Below, piece by piece: positions 22,011 through 33,895 of a DNA stretch of 64,000 nucleotides; positions within the stretch are counted from its first letter, which is position 1; every line of letters starts with the position of its first letter. This DNA is from Dicyema japonicum (lineage: Eukaryota; Dicyemida; Rhombozoa; Dicyemidae), in contig RDEW01000024.1 of the NCBI GenBank assembly GCA_011109175.1, positions 663,035 to 727,034 of the forward strand, in the 5' to 3' direction. The notes beneath the pieces are model-generated. The model was given only the letters and a program-made list of their open reading frames with translations. It did not search any database and had not been told where the DNA came from. The translations under genes were made by a program, and so were the position numbers.

Positions 22011-22754
22011 ATGGTAGATGATTTTCACTACCATTGAAGAGAAAAGGAATATCTCCATGTAACACACGTCAATGAAGAAAGAATTGGAATAAGACGATTC
22101 AGTCTTCCTACGAATAAAACCACGATGACGACTCTTCACGGTTATGGGTGAACTTCGAGTACATTTTTGTACCGTAAAATGTTGACTTAAGATTCAAAAA
22201 GCCTCTTGTTTAAGGGATTTTGAGAAGACAATCAACCACATAATTTGAGTTCACCAGACCTTAGCAGTCGTCATGATGAAGTATCTAAAAAAGTCTCATT
22301 TTTATTAGATGAGTCAATTCTTTGAGGGAATAAATGAAGAGTCTGAAGGCAGCCAACCTCTTGTTGGTGAAAATGGAGTAACTAAATAAGAACCCCAAGA
22401 GACTAGCTAGACATGCCATAGTAGACACGAGAGACCAGCTAGACATGATCTTCCTTTAAGCCCACACAAGCACGTATCAGGCGTAAAACTTAGTTACATT
22501 GGTGATTTTGCAACTTCAATTCAAATTGTGTGTTTCAGCTGTGTCTCGTCAAATTGTTAGTTTTCTTGCGTTCTGTTCGTTGTATAACTCTAATATATAT
22601 CCCTAAGTTTTCCTATCTCTGATGCAAAGCTGAAAGCTTAAGAACTCCTAACTCTAATGATATTATAAATGATCAAAAATAATAATAACTGTTTTTATTA
22701 GAAAAAATTGAGAAATTTATATTGTAAAATTATTCTAGCTTTGCTAAGTCTCTG
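22011..22754. other. no gene; probable decayed transposon DNA
   Basis: Frame-broken sequence between two integrase remnants. A few Lys-rich blocks on the - strand may belong to the element at 21513-22010. Confidence 0.3.
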
Positions 22755-24067
22755 CTATTTTCTTGAATCACACTTCCATCTTCTCCTTAAATCAATCATT
22801 CCTGTATCAGATATTCCTTTAACATGATATATGAATGTATCAATGTGTTCGTTTAAGCCACTTTTTCGTGTTTTTTTATTATTATCAAGATAGACCCTTC
22901 TAACAACGCGATCACCGATGTTAAAGATAGAAATATCATTCTTCCACCTTCTTTTAGTTAACATTTTTCTTTCAGCAATGTTTGAATTTAAAATTGCTTT
23001 TGTTCTCGAAGTTTCATTTGATGACCAAAACCATGCAAGATATTCAGTTGCTTCAGTTTGTGTTTCTTCATTTCATGAATCAATTTGCTTGAATATTTCA
23101 TTCATTTCCTCTTCTGAGTAATGATTATTTATGGTTTCATTGGCAGAAGCTCCGAACATCAATTTAAAAGGAGCGTGCAAATATGTTGAATGCTGGACAG
23201 AATTATAAGAACTTGTAATTTTTTCAATTATGTCAATTCATTTGAAATTCAAATTCTTTGAAAAGCAGGTTGAAGGAATCATAAATTTCAATGTCTGATT
23301 CAGACGCTCGACTTGTCCCTGCACTCAAGGACACCTAGGACATCCCCTGACGTGTTTTGTACCATATTTTAAGCATAACTCGAATATTTTTTCATTTACA
23401 AATTCTTTTCCATTGTCCAAGTGCAAAATAGTTGGTTTTCCAAACAATAAAATAATGCTCTTTATTGCACTTGACAGCTCCGTAGTCGATTTACTCTTTA
23501 GAGGTCTTGCCCAGCAAAATTTGGAAAAGGAATCCAGCCCAACCAAAAGTTAGCAAAAATTTTCATTGAAATTTGAATACTGTCGTAGATCAACTAAATC
23601 AAAAATATACCTGATATTAGAGTTGATAACTAGTACCTTTCTCTCACTGTATATGCTCTGATAGGTGTTGTAGTTGGTCGAGTGTTCATAAGCCGTCTTG
23701 CAAGACAATGTGGACAAGACCTGAGAACAACCATAACTTCATCTCTGCAAGATCCATAGACTAAATTCTTTAAAAGAGAAAGAAGTCTATCACGACCAGG
23801 ATGTCCATTTTTGAGGTGAACATTTTCAATAAATATCCTCTTCTGTTCATCCTCTTCCACAGCGAACACATGTAAAAGAATTCCGCTGGTTTTGAAAAAA
23901 AATAATTGATCAGGTGAGGAGTCTATTAATCTGAATAAGGATGTAGTTCTTATAAAATTTCGCTTCTCCTTTAGCAAATTGGATGGTATAATTTGAGATT
24001 TCAGATAGGTTATAATTTCTTGCTTTTGTAGCATAGTGAAATGGACAACCTTCATAACAAAAAACAA
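22755..24067 (-). pseudogene. Ginger/GIN-type integrase transposase with a tiny intron
   Basis: From ATG 24067 the frame encodes an H2C2 zinc-binding domain (HLKNGHPGRDRLL...CPHCLARR). A 26-nt GT-AG intron (23611-23636) joins TVRER to YIFDLVDLRQYSN. Then comes the integrase core: LLVGLDSFSKFCWARPLKSK (first Asp), ILHLDNGKEFVNE (second Asp), and the GQVERLNQTLKFM block (catalytic Glu region). The C-terminus has SYNSVQHSTYLHAPFKLMFG and a DRV-type tail (about 22905). Four in-frame stops interrupt it (within NFxLLVG, PRCPxVQGQ, NFKxIDII, QIDSxNEE), so this copy is probably dead. Ginger/GIN elements are cut-and-paste transposons or domesticated integrases; no terminal repeats were located. Confidence 0.72.
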
Positions 24068-24270
24068 AAACTAACGTGAGGAAAAATCTATTATTATTCT
24101 ATCTGAAGTAAACCGTTAAAAAACAAAAATTTGTGAGAAATTTAAATTATTAAAATTACAAATCATTATAAAGGTAGAAATTAATTAATTGATTAATTTT
24201 TCATTAAAAAAATTATTGATTTCTAACGGCTACGTATAACGCCTTTAACGGCTCGTATTCAACCGGTCAC

Positions 24271-24525
24271 ATTTATTAACCCCGGATACACCGAGAAAGA
24301 AGTTAAAGTAAACAATTAATTAGGTGTACCCAGTTTCCACTTCTACAGAAACAGAGTCCATCCGGAATCAACATAAAGGGTAAAAGACGTCCATTACATG
24401 CAGTTGTAGAAACCCCTCTAGTGGAGTGGGGAGAGCAAATGATCCTTTTTCGAGCCGGCCTGGCACTGGGCGCCATTTAGAAAGGTGGATCACATGACGC
24501 CACTCTAATGGGAAGAGAGAGGAGG
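24271..24525 (+). repeat. SINE-like repeat copy
   Basis: Same architecture as 12391-12625, from AACCCCGGATACACCGAGAA to GGTGGATCACATGACGCCAC, about 85-90 per cent identical by eye. Confidence 0.7.
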
Positions 24526-24744
24526 AACAGACGAACAAACAGAAGCTTCAACCAATTTTCGTATTTGAATGAGAACGCCCGTTAAATTTAAATTTTTAAA
24601 TTTATTGAACCAAAAAACAGTTCTTATTAATTAAAATTAATTAATTAAATTATTCCAAAGAAATGCATTGATCCAATTCGTCGGGATCACTTAGTCTAGT
24701 TTTTTCGGTTTAACAGTGGTCTTTGGAAAAAAGGGTTAAGCCAA

Positions 24745-24975
24745 ACTAACTAATTCCTTGATCCTGACGCGTTCTAGCAAAATCCTCACTCAAGGACAGT
24801 GATCCAAAAGAAATTGTCCTTGAAGTTGAAATCGATGACAGAACTCGTCGACATGGAGCGAAATTGTGCCCTGGTAGAATGAATAGATGGATCCTTTAGA
24901 ATACCGGCCAGGCATTGGGCGTATCCTGAGTAAGGTGGATCGAATGATGCTACCAGAGGGAAGAAAAAGAAATTT
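24745..24975 (+). repeat. SINE-like repeat copy, variant B
   Basis: Holds TGATCCTGACGCGTTCTAGC, a middle block AACTCGTCGACATGGAG, and the family core GGATCC...ACCGGCCAGGCATTGGGC...GGTGGATCGAATGA. The 5' half differs from variant A and is shared with the copies at about 29680 and 37525. Confidence 0.65.
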
Positions 24976-25720
24976 TCAATGGATTACCTATTCCAGAAGC
25001 GTTGGAGAGGACTTTTCAGTGACTTTAATATTCAATAATTTATAAAGTCACCATAATTGGTTAGGATCTCCTAGTATTACTCAATCTCCTCCATTCACGA
25101 ATCTCTAGTATTCAGCGTAGAAATGTTGGGCACAAAAGACCTTGAGATATGCTTAGAGGAGAGGTTGAAGGTCGTACCAACGTCAAAAACTTAATTTATA
25201 GAAAATTAGGCTTATATCTATGTGGTTCACTTGTCTTTACGATGAATTAGTTAAATCGATTATTTTGGGTGACATTCACCGGTTTTCTTATTTACATTAT
25301 TGTTATCTACCACCGATATGGGAATGCTAAGACAGAAGGAGGTAAACCATCTAATTAGGTGATCCTAATAGACCTAGCAAAATCGAGAGGTTTTTGCTGT
25401 GCTCCTTCATAGTACATTTTTTCTGAATCCCCGACGCTTTTCTTCAGTAGAATTTGGGGAGGTGTTTCGGCGGCTTATACCGCTTATTAAAAAATTCTTA
25501 TTTTCACTTATCGAAGTTCTCTAGTAATCCAGTTGAGGTTATTGAGTGGCTGTTTCCCCTGACAACTGCCAGAGAAATCATTTGGAGTAGCCACTCGGTT
25601 CCCATGTTCGTTGCTCGCTTTCGTTATCACAGACCCGAGCGATCTTAGAAAAGAAATCGTCTTGATCCGAAGACTCCGCTCGTCTCGAGTAAGTTAGCTA
25701 ATTTTCCTGATCACTCTGGT
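24976..25720. other. mixed LINE/repeat debris
   Basis: 25454-25650 encodes VEWLFPL...REIIWSSHSVP, a block also found (MEWLFPF...REILWDNHSVP) in the LINE at 60306-60596. About 25320-25420 shares AATCGAGAGGTTTTTGCTGTG and neighbouring sequence with 62575-62660. No host gene seen. Confidence 0.45.
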
Positions 25721-25819
25721 TTGTTCGACCCCTAAATGGGGCACCAAGTGCCCCAAAATGCGTGGTGCCCCAAAAACGGGGGTTATTATTATTTCTGAAA
25801 TTGAATGAATAATTTATTA

Positions 25820-26800
25820 TTTCAGACTCTCCATTAAATCCCTCGAAGAATTGACTCATCTAATAAAAAGCCTGGGCGGACTGGGAATCCCTTCAACGAA
25901 AGATCTGGCTTGCCCTGCTTATCTATCCTCTTTGGGCTCCAGCCGACTGCTGGTCAGGATGATTCTCCAACTCCAAACAGAATCATCTGAAATCACAGAG
26001 ATGGAGCATTTGAAGGGGATGATGCCTGAGCAGAAAGATCGTTACAGGACCATCTGCGAGGATAAATATGAGAGGCTTCTGAACCAATCAAACCAACACA
26101 GACGTGCATGTCTAGTCACTGGAAGATGCGAATCGAGTGGCGCATGGATCAATGCACTCCCAGTTGGCAGTGTCGGGACCCATCTTGACGACGATACTGT
26201 CCGCATCGGCATCTCCACCAGACTTGGACTGGAGATTTGCCGGACCCACAAATGCCGATGTGGCGCAACCGTCGATTGTTATGGACTCCATGCCCTCTCT
26301 TGTCGAAGGAGTGCAGGACGATTCCCAAGACACAAGGCGATCAACGGAATTGTCAAGCGAGCCCTGGAGTCTGCGGGATACCCAGCCATACTAGAACCTG
26401 TTGGTCTGGACAGATGAGACGGAAAACGTCCAGACGGGATCACAATTTTCCCATTCGAAGAGGGGAAACCTTTGGTCTGGGACGCTACTTGTGTCGACAC
26501 GCTTTGCCCGTCCAACATTGTCGGGGGCGCGGTAGATACACTGTATTCCGCGGAAAAAACGATGATGGCAAAGGAGAAGAAGTACGAAGCGCTACGCGAC
26601 CGATTCGCGTTTTATCCGATAGTGGTCGAGACAACTAGAGGAATAAGTGGAAAATCGCTTCGCTTCCTAAAGAAACTTGGACGCTTAGCTACACTAAAAA
26701 GCCACGACGCACGTGAGACCCGGTGACTACTCCAGTTGATCTCTGTTGCAATCGTGAGTGGCAACGCAACGTCGATAATGTCGGCGGGGTCCACTTTGGA
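25820..26800 (+). mobile_element. RLE-type LINE, C-terminal zinc finger and endonuclease fragment
   Basis: Open from 25851 for 188 codons, then continuing in a shifted frame. Contains LGGLGIPSTKDLA, YLSSLGSS, a CRCG...YGLHALSC CCHC-type finger, and GLDR followed by KRPDGITIFPF...LVWDATC, which looks like the PD-(D/E)XK nuclease core of restriction-like-endonuclease LINEs. The tail SGKSLRFLKKLGRLAT leads to a Ser/Ala-rich end. The stop after GLDR and one frameshift make it inactive. It lies inside the Tigger element, so it inserted later. Confidence 0.75.
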
Positions 26801-27169
26801 TGGATGGCAGTTTTAAATATGCTTTACTGGGGATAAATTAACTGATTATTTTTCTAAAAAAAAATGAATAATTAACATCAAATAACATTTTTGCCAAAAT
26901 AATCAGTTATTTTAATTTTAGTTTTAGAGATTTGTCGTATATTATTTGTTAATTCTAGCCGGAAATTATAGAAGTCTCGCCGCACTTTTTGGTGCCACAT
27001 GTGAATTTTTTTTCCTCCAAATTGTTTAGCAGATCCTTTGTTTCCTCTACGACATTTTCAATATTCTCCGTTTCTGAATATCCACTATAGATATTATTTT
27101 CGGACTCTTCGCACTCTACATTCAATTGTTTGAACCCTTCGCACTCTACATCACCTGTTAGACAGTCTA

Positions 27170-28018
27170 ATTCTTAAAGGCCTTGATTATTCTCATATCT
27201 AATGGTTGTAAATGGGGCGCTGCATTTTCGGTAAAAATAAAAATTCGGTATTTGAACATTCAAAAGTTTTATGGATCCAGATGGATTTTATTCTTTCCAG
27301 TCATCCATGCATTTTTTGAAGACGAATACAATAACCCAAAATCTTGGACATCAAAATTTTTAGGCACCGAGGTTGTTTATACTTTCCAATAATCAATAAG
27401 TCAAGTTTTTCTACAATTAAACTGCAGCATAGAAGAACAGTGAGTCTTTCTGTTCCTTGTTTATAGCCAAAACACTGTTCGCCTTTTTCGACAAATGATT
27501 TTTGGGGAGTTTTTTTATATAAAAAAACGCGGTTTCATTGCAATTAAATACATTCTGAGGTCCATATTTTAATACTTTCTCGTCAATTTTTTTCAAAATA
27601 ATCTTTAACGAGAGATAAATCACATGAGGCCTTTTCTCCACATATTGACTCGAATTGAGGCTCATGTCGCAATTTAAATTTATCAAGCCACCCATTGGAG
27701 GCTTAAAAAAAAGTAAATACAATTTTTGAAGCTGTAACTAAGGCGATTTTTTAAATTGGACCTGAAATCGGAATTTTATCCACCCGAAGTTTTTGAAATA
27801 CCAAAGACTTGATCATCAAAATTTTCTTTATCGGCTTTAAATGCCTCACAAAACTCAGAACTAGTATTGCCGCGGTGTAAGAAAGGTAAAAAATTTTGTT
27901 TGATTCTTGAAATAGTTCCTTTACTTGACTTGTACTTTGTGATTAATTGCCTTTCAGATAAATTGTTCCTCATAATTTCTTTAGCAATTTTCAATTTAGT
28001 TTCGTAATCCATGACCAC
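27170..28018 (-). pseudogene. pogo/Tigger transposase (CENP-B-like HTH plus DDE), broken
   Basis: ATG at about 28018 begins MDYETKLKIAKEIMRNNLSE...YKSSKGTISRIKQN, a psq/CENP-B N-terminal HTH. A later frame gives INLNCDMSL and a helix, then NVFNCNETAFFYIKKLP, where the family has NADETGLFY: the first catalytic Asp has become Asn (NET for DET). Further on, LLIIGKYKQPRCLKNF matches the family's LVIGKSKNPRCFK, and APHLQPLDMRIIKAFK the family's LQPLDQGIIxxFK. Multiple frame breaks and the missing Asp mean no activity. Confidence 0.75.
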
Positions 28019-28225
28019 AACAAAAATGAAAATTGAAAAAAAAAAAAAATTAATTAATTATAATTTTATTATTTTTAAATTGTTAATAAATGATTTTACG
28101 ATGCTTCAAAATTTCCATTTTTTTATTGATTTTTCTTTTATTCTGCCAAAATGTTGACTTGAAAAAAGGTGCCCCAAAATTTGAGGTGCCCCACCTCTGA
28201 TTTGCCCCATTTTGGGGTCGAACTG

Positions 28226-28857
28226 TAAAATAACACGATTAGTGAGTTTATTTTAATTTGTAGTGTTTGTTAATTTGTTGAAAGGTTTAGGTGGTGTAGT
28301 TTAAGTATACGAAGCATCCTTTTATTTCATGGTGGGTGAAACTTGGCTAACTCTTGTGGTAGTAAAGCCACGTGATAGTTTTTGCGCAATCAAAATGGAC
28401 ACATAATAGCAAACAATCACCAAACTGATTTTATTAACCGCTTATTTTATTTATTATTAAAAAACCTTAAGAGAATTTTTAAATAAAAGAAACCTTAAAA
28501 TAAAAATTAATTTAATGGTCGAGTCTTGTGGATAACAACGAAATTCATTTACTCCATGATGAGAGCGGTCCCGTACTTGAGGCACTAATGCCAGGTTGCC
28601 ATCTCTTGTAATTGTAGAACCTTCCTGCATACACAGTCATCATTAAAGGAACCCAAGTATATAGTCCTGAACAGAGTAAATGGATTGAGTTGGGTTGTCT
28701 GGACGTTATGCAAATATGGGACGAATGAAGCGTCCCCAGTACGACATACGTGAAGTTGCTATGCTGATAACCAACCACACTGAAATGTCTTACAATCTGT
28801 CACTGATGAATCAACATGTACCTATTGAAAGTCAATTTTTACATTCTTTGTCATATA
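28226..28857. other. spacer between Tigger elements with one unassigned ORF
   Basis: An open stretch of 77 codons on the - strand (28778-28545) shows no family resemblance. It is not clearly more coding than its neighbours. Confidence 0.25.
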
Positions 28858-29675
28858 CAGTGTAACCCCGGTTTGGGGCACTTTGTGCCTCGAAAACATG
28901 GGTTATTGTTTTTTCCATTCTAAAATTTTTTAAAAAAGGTAAGAGATTTTATTGTATGATCAAGTGGCTCTTTAACGAAGTAATCGGTTATTTTGTAACC
29001 AATTCGGATGTTTCTGATTACTGTCATTCGGAATTCGTAGAATTTTTTTAATGACTTTGGTGTTGTGCAGGAAATGATGTGTTCAGAGTATTCAAAGTTT
29101 CCAGAATTTGTTTCTCTGTCACGTCCTCGTTTTCAGCTATATCTCCATTATAGATAAAAGTGTCAAAATTAATAGTTTCTTCATCATCAGCCTCGGTTAG
29201 TATTTCATCAGTTAGGCGATCATCAATATTTAAGACATCACGATTTTTTCAATTTGTTTCCAACAATCTGTGATTGAAATTTCTGTTACTTCATTCCAAC
29301 TTTTTGAAACCAGCATTCCAACCTAACGAAGGTTTAGTTTTGAAAGACGTTCTTTAAGATCACTTTGATGTTCCAAAGACATAAAAATTTGATTAAAAAA
29401 TCGAAATTTTTGAAACAGCGAGGATTTATTATATTTCCCAATAATCAATGGTTCAAGTTTTTTACCCTCATAATTGCTACATAGAAGTGCTGTAATCCAA
29501 TTTTTGATACAACAATAAAGCCTATTTTTTAATGATTGGTTCTGATATTGGAAAATTTTTTTTCTGAGTTTCTGGATATTTCAAATACTTTGTGCCCCAG
29601 AAAATTTCCAAATTTGGAAATTAATGCTGGAAAATAGACTCCAAATGAAAAATGGCCCGAAACGGGGTCGGACTG
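28858..29675 (-). mobile_element. short pogo/Tigger-like element with TIRs and TA target duplication
   Basis: The left end CAGTGTAACCCCGGTTTGGG and the right end (inward) CAGTCCGACCCCGTTTCGGG form an imperfect TIR of about 28 nt. TA flanks both sides (28856-28857, 29676-29677). The - strand interior keeps transposase traces (LEPLIIGKYNKSS; FVRLECWFQKVG), with many stops. This is an 818-nt internally deleted relic of the same family as 25721-28225. Confidence 0.78.
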
Positions 29676-29679
29676 TAAT

Positions 29680-29845
29680 TTGAATGGTGCACCTTACTAA
29701 GAAGACTTCATGGCTGGCTTCAAAACCTTACTAAGGAAGCTTATTCATTCCACCGGGAGACAAGTTCTGGAATCGCTGGAACGCGTCAGGATAGGAGTTT
29801 GTTAGCTTGGGTTAACCCTTGGTCTTTGGAATCATTTAATTTAAT
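29680..29845 (-). repeat. SINE-like repeat copy (reverse orientation)
   Basis: GAGACAAGTTCTGGAATCGC and AACGCGTCAGGATAG followed by TTAACCCTTGGTCTTTGGAA match the reverse complement of the variant-B copy at 24745. It abuts the Tigger element and precedes the LINE. Confidence 0.6.
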
Positions 29846-29984
29846 AATAATGAACTTGTTGGTTGAGTTGGTTGACACCTCTCTCTTGTAATATCTCTAT
29901 CGTATTCTCGATCAATCCGCTCTACGCTCTTTTCCATTACATCTTTCAATGTCAGAGGAGTTGCCTCAAACATCAAACAGAACA

Positions 29985-32245
29985 TTCTATGTAAGGATCT
30001 AGAAAGATACAAAACCGGCATGTCTGCAAGAGACGAAGGTGACAGAACGAGATGTATGCCATGACAATTACCGGTTAATACTACCATCCGACTCCCGTCA
30101 TTATGGGATGGGCTTACTTGTGGATCGGTTACTCAAAGTATGGAGGGTAACAGAGCGAATTGCTATTATCCAACTTAATATCGGATCACGTAATAAGAGA
30201 TCGATTATGACTGTCATAAATGTGTATGCCCCCCACACAGGAAGATTATCAACTATGGATGAGCTTGATGATTTTTATATGAGATTATCGGAAGTATACT
30301 CTCAACTCTGCTCGTCCACGCTAATTTTTGTTGAGGGAGACTAAATTTCAAAGTCAGGAATTAAACGCAGAGGTGAACGTTGCATTGCTAATCACGGAAG
30401 GGGATATCGAAATTCTGGAAAGTTCATGATCGACTTTTGTAAGACCTACGATTTGTTTCTGTGCAACACGGCCTTTCAGATGCCGCCCGACACAAGACCA
30501 CCTGGGTGGGTTGAAAAAAAAAGCAGTCGCATAGAAATTATTAGAACAAATAAACAACAATCAGTCGAATAAGAATTATTAGTGGACTCCCGTTCGTATG
30601 GAGGATCATTGACAAATAGCGATCACAAGATCGTAGTCTGTCGGTTGAATCTTAGCAGGCTTTATGGAATGTTATGTGCGAATCATGCACGTCCCAGAAA
30701 AACACAGATGATAGCGGGAGAAGAATTAGTAAATAATCCTGCACTCCTCACCAGATACGAGCAGCGATTGGACCAGTATCTCTCCAATATTTCTATGAAT
30801 GGCCTACCCCACATCGTGTGGAAAAGAATCTCTGAAGCCATAATGACCACTGCCGACGAAACAGTTGGGATTCGCGAAAATACTATGAAAGATATAAAGG
30901 AGCATTTAACTGTCAATGAATCCGTCAACGAGATATAAGACTCAAATTGAAACTTGTGATCCTGAACGAAAATCAGAATTAAAAAAATTGCAGAATACAA
31001 TCCAACACGAAAGTAAGAAGAATGTGCTCCAATTGTGGTCGGATTTTTTGGACCAACGAGTATTGGAAGTGGAAAGATTACATGTGCAAAAATGTTTATG
31101 GCTGTGCGTTTACTCAAGCGGGGGTCAGCTAAAACCAATTTAAAAATTCAAGATGAGTTCGCTCACTTTGTATTGGACGCTAACCGTGGACTTATAGCCC
31201 AACACTTTAGCAAGCAGTTCAATCGGGAGGATACTATACCCCTCACACAATTCGAAGTTCTCAAGGAGATAATTGATGAGGACTGTTTTGAGGATTGTGT
31301 GTTTTTTGCTGGCTGACACGAGTCTCATAGTGAAAGTGGGGAAGGGGCTCTTTGGAAAAATTCACGACCGGGATTGGTACTCCGCAATGGGACTCGCTTT
31401 CGCCAGTTCTCTTTGCAATCCATTTGGAAGCTGCGTTGAGGGACGTTAGAAAAAAGTGGGTCACTTTATCATTTTGTGGAATTAATATATGCTGATGACA
31501 TCGATTTTGTGTCTGAGGATGTGGGGGTACTAAGAACTGTAGTAGATAAAGCCACAACAGTTCTGGAGAGGTGGTCTTTGAAGATCAATTCAGAAAAAAC
31601 GGAGTTAACTTGGATTCAGCGGTGACCGACACGGATTGATGAGAAATGGAGGTTTACTAAAAGGCTCGGCTTGTTTTTGGGTGATGCCGAAGACATTGCT
31701 CACAGAAAGATGTTGCATCGTGTGCACTGAAAAAGATGTGGAGTATTTGGACTCTCAGAAAGCCTATCTCCTTAAATCTTCGGATTCGCTTATATAACGC
31801 GTTCATACACCCAGTCCTATTAAATATCTCGGGAACATGGGGAACATCAAAAACGGACCTTGACAGACTAGACACAGTTCACAGAAATCAATTTGAGAAA
31901 AAGTGCGGGAATCAAATGGCCACAGATTATCAAAAACGACACTACAAATTATGTAAATGCAAACCGATAAGCAGAGAAGTAATTATTTCACGCTGGCGAC
32001 TTTTCGGACATGTTCTGAGGATGGACCAAGTGATTCCTTGCAATCAAATCATGGAAGATTACTTTTCGAAGGAATTGGATTTCGGGGTCGGCAAAGATGT
32101 ACGCGTCCCTCTGTCTGAATAACGATTACGCACAAATTGGCGGTCAGAGACGATCTTGAGGATATTCGTAAACGCGCGAGGAACAGAGCTAGGAGAGGGC
32201 TGACTGGGAGGATAGTCGAGTGTACGGCACGAGCGAAACCCTAGG
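29985..32245 (+). mobile_element. LINE with APE-type endonuclease and reverse transcriptase, broken
   Basis: The endonuclease part (about 30039-30660) includes YGMGLLVD, SIMTVINVYAPHTG, FVEGD, KFMIDFCKTYDLFLCNTAF and TNSDHKIVVCRLNL (catalytic SDH). A spacer follows (30660-31140). The reverse transcriptase keeps LIYADDIDFVSE (about 31484-31520), with intact YADD. The thumb/C-terminus has LYNAFIHPVLL and SRWRLFGHVLRMDQ (about 31995-32035). Element layout and the GHVLRM tail fit an RTE/Craft-type LINE. There are at least five frameshifts or stops. A second 3' fragment is at 50455-50720. Confidence 0.75.
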
Positions 32246-32594
32246 CATTTTACGTGCTTATGGCAACGCTATTAACTAACTAATAAACTTCCACCAAAAA
32301 ACGGCACAACGAATGATTTATTTTTTTACTTTTGTTGTTTTCTGACATTTTAAAGATTATTTTTCCAACTCTGATAAAATTTTTATATTTTAAATCAGTT
32401 GTTCTTAACGAAGATTTTCTCGTTTTATCAGCCGAAAATGGGTCGATAAAGTCACTAAAGCTTTTTTCGAATCCGATATTCTCTTGCATAAGTTGAACAG
32501 TAAAAAGCTTACGAGACTTGTATGAGTGTATTCGACATAATCTTCCCTCTACTTACGCTTGCCTAAAAAGTGTTAATTTATGCCAGAAGCAGCT
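32246..32594. other. unassigned - strand ORF
   Basis: A 69-codon frame on the - strand (32489-32280), beginning MQENIGFEKSFSDFIDP and rich in Lys/Asn, could be a first exon or a transposase start. Not recognised. Confidence 0.25.
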
Positions 32595-33225
32595 TGACAG
32601 AATTAAGCTATTTTTGAGGTTTTATTGTCATTTATTACCAATGTCGTTGTGGAGGGATTGTCGATGCCAAAGGGCTGCACTCGCTCTCGTGCAAAAGAAG
32701 TGCGGGCAGAGCACTTCGCCATGCTGCTATGAACAACATAGTCATGCGAGCTCTTGAAGCGGCAGGCTTCCCGTCAGTACTGGATCCAATGGGATTGGAC
32801 CGCGGAGACGGGAAAATACCGGATGGGTTAACTATATTTCCGTTCACTGAGGGAAAATCGCTCGTATGGACTGCACTGTTGTGAATTCTTTCTCGAACTC
32901 GATGATACTCAGCTCGGCGCAGTCTGCTGGATCGGGAGCCGATATGGCCGAGAAAATCAAAATTAAAAAATATGGCGAAATTGGAGACCGCTACTGTTTT
33001 GTACCGGTAGCAAACGAGACGTCTAGTGCGGCCGGAAGTATTACAGCCTCTCTCCTAAAGGAAATCGGGGGGAAATTGTCCCACCGCAAGAAAGACGTGC
33101 GAAAAGCGGTCTGGCTGAGGCAACTAATTGGTATCGCATTTGTCCGCGGAAACGCTTACTCCGTGATGTAAGCAGCCGATCTCCCCCATAGTTAATAAAT
33201 AATATTTTATTGTTAATAAATTTTT
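32595..33225 (+). mobile_element. RLE-type LINE 3' fragment
   Basis: CHCG...GLHSLSC finger, [44 protein letters not shown], then KEIGGKLSHRKKDVRKAVW and GNAYSVM, ending in ATAGTTAATAAATAATATTT. In the nuclease motif the Asp of WDATC is replaced (WTAL). Frames shift twice. Confidence 0.75.
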
Positions 33226-33296
33226 CAATTGAAATTTATTACCGTTAACAAAGGAAATTACGAAATTAATAAATTAATTAACACAAAAATTCATCA

Positions 33297-33525
33297 AACG
33301 TGGTCCCAGCCAACATTACCGACGTTATGTTGCCTCTCACGATTGCAACAGAGATCATCTGTTAAAAGCCACCAAGTCTCACGTGCGTCGTGGCTTTTTA
33401 GTGTAGCTAGGCGTCCAAGCTTCTTTATGAAACGAAGCAATTTCCCACTTATTCCACCAGTCGTCTCAACAACAATTGTGTAGAACGCGAATCGGTCGCT
33501 TAGCACTTCGTATTTCTTCTCCATC
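33297..33525 (-). mobile_element. RLE-type LINE fragment, opposite strand
   Basis: KKYEVLSDRFAF, VVETTGGISGKLLRF, KKLGRLATLKSHDARE are near-identical to the fragment at 26575-26720. Head-to-head with the 32595-33225 fragment. Confidence 0.75.
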
Positions 33526-33639
33526 AAGGGAAAATTAGTTCTGATATATTAATTTTTTTAAGAAAATATTTATTTATTATAATAAAAAACAAAAAAATAA
33601 GAGAAACTTAATTTTAATTTTGGCTACTTCCAGAGTATT

Positions 33640-33895
33640 GACATTTTTTTGGATACAATTTTTGATATGTCGGGCTCAGCTATTTTCGTAGTTCCAACTT
33701 TTATTAAAGTGGATAAATTTTTTATTAGTGAGAATTGTTCATTGAGCAGATTTTTTTTAATTTCATAAATGAAAAAAGCTGTTGACATATTTCGAACCAA
33801 AAAAGCAATAATTTTTGTCTATTTCAGATCGTATTTGGTAGCAACACCAGCATGTTGTCCAACCATATTCGGAGTACCATCGGTGCACAAACAAA
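33640..33895 (-). mobile_element. hAT/ZBED-type transposase fragment
   Basis: Reads CTDGTPNMVGQHAGVATKYD (family: VCTDGAPAMLGxxxG), then FLVRNMSTAFFIYEIKKN and KVGTTKIAEPDISKIVSKK. Related flanks (ATACAATTTTTxATAT followed by CGGGCTCAGCTATT) recur at about 40250 and 49500, so the fragment is itself a dispersed repeat. Confidence 0.5.

Larger units (their letters stand above)
25721..28225 (-). mobile_element. pogo/Tigger-like DNA transposon, about 2.5 kb, carrying a nested LINE fragment
   Basis: The right end (28225) reads, inward, CAGTTCGACCCCAAAATGGG and the left end (25721) TTGTTCGACCCCTAAATGGG, an imperfect terminal inverted repeat. A TA dinucleotide flanks the right end. Inside are a transposase on the - strand (27170-28018) and a LINE fragment (25820-26800). 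Poly-AT sequence separates them. The left terminus has two mismatches in the outermost CAG. Confidence 0.7.

Noticed and set aside
22755-24067. Stop-codon reassignment (TGA/TAA as sense) suggested by in-frame stops in the integrase and SLC5 genes
   Set aside because: Clear housekeeping genes here end with TAG, TAA and TGA and contain none internally; the stops fall at unrelated residues, so decay or sequence error is simpler.
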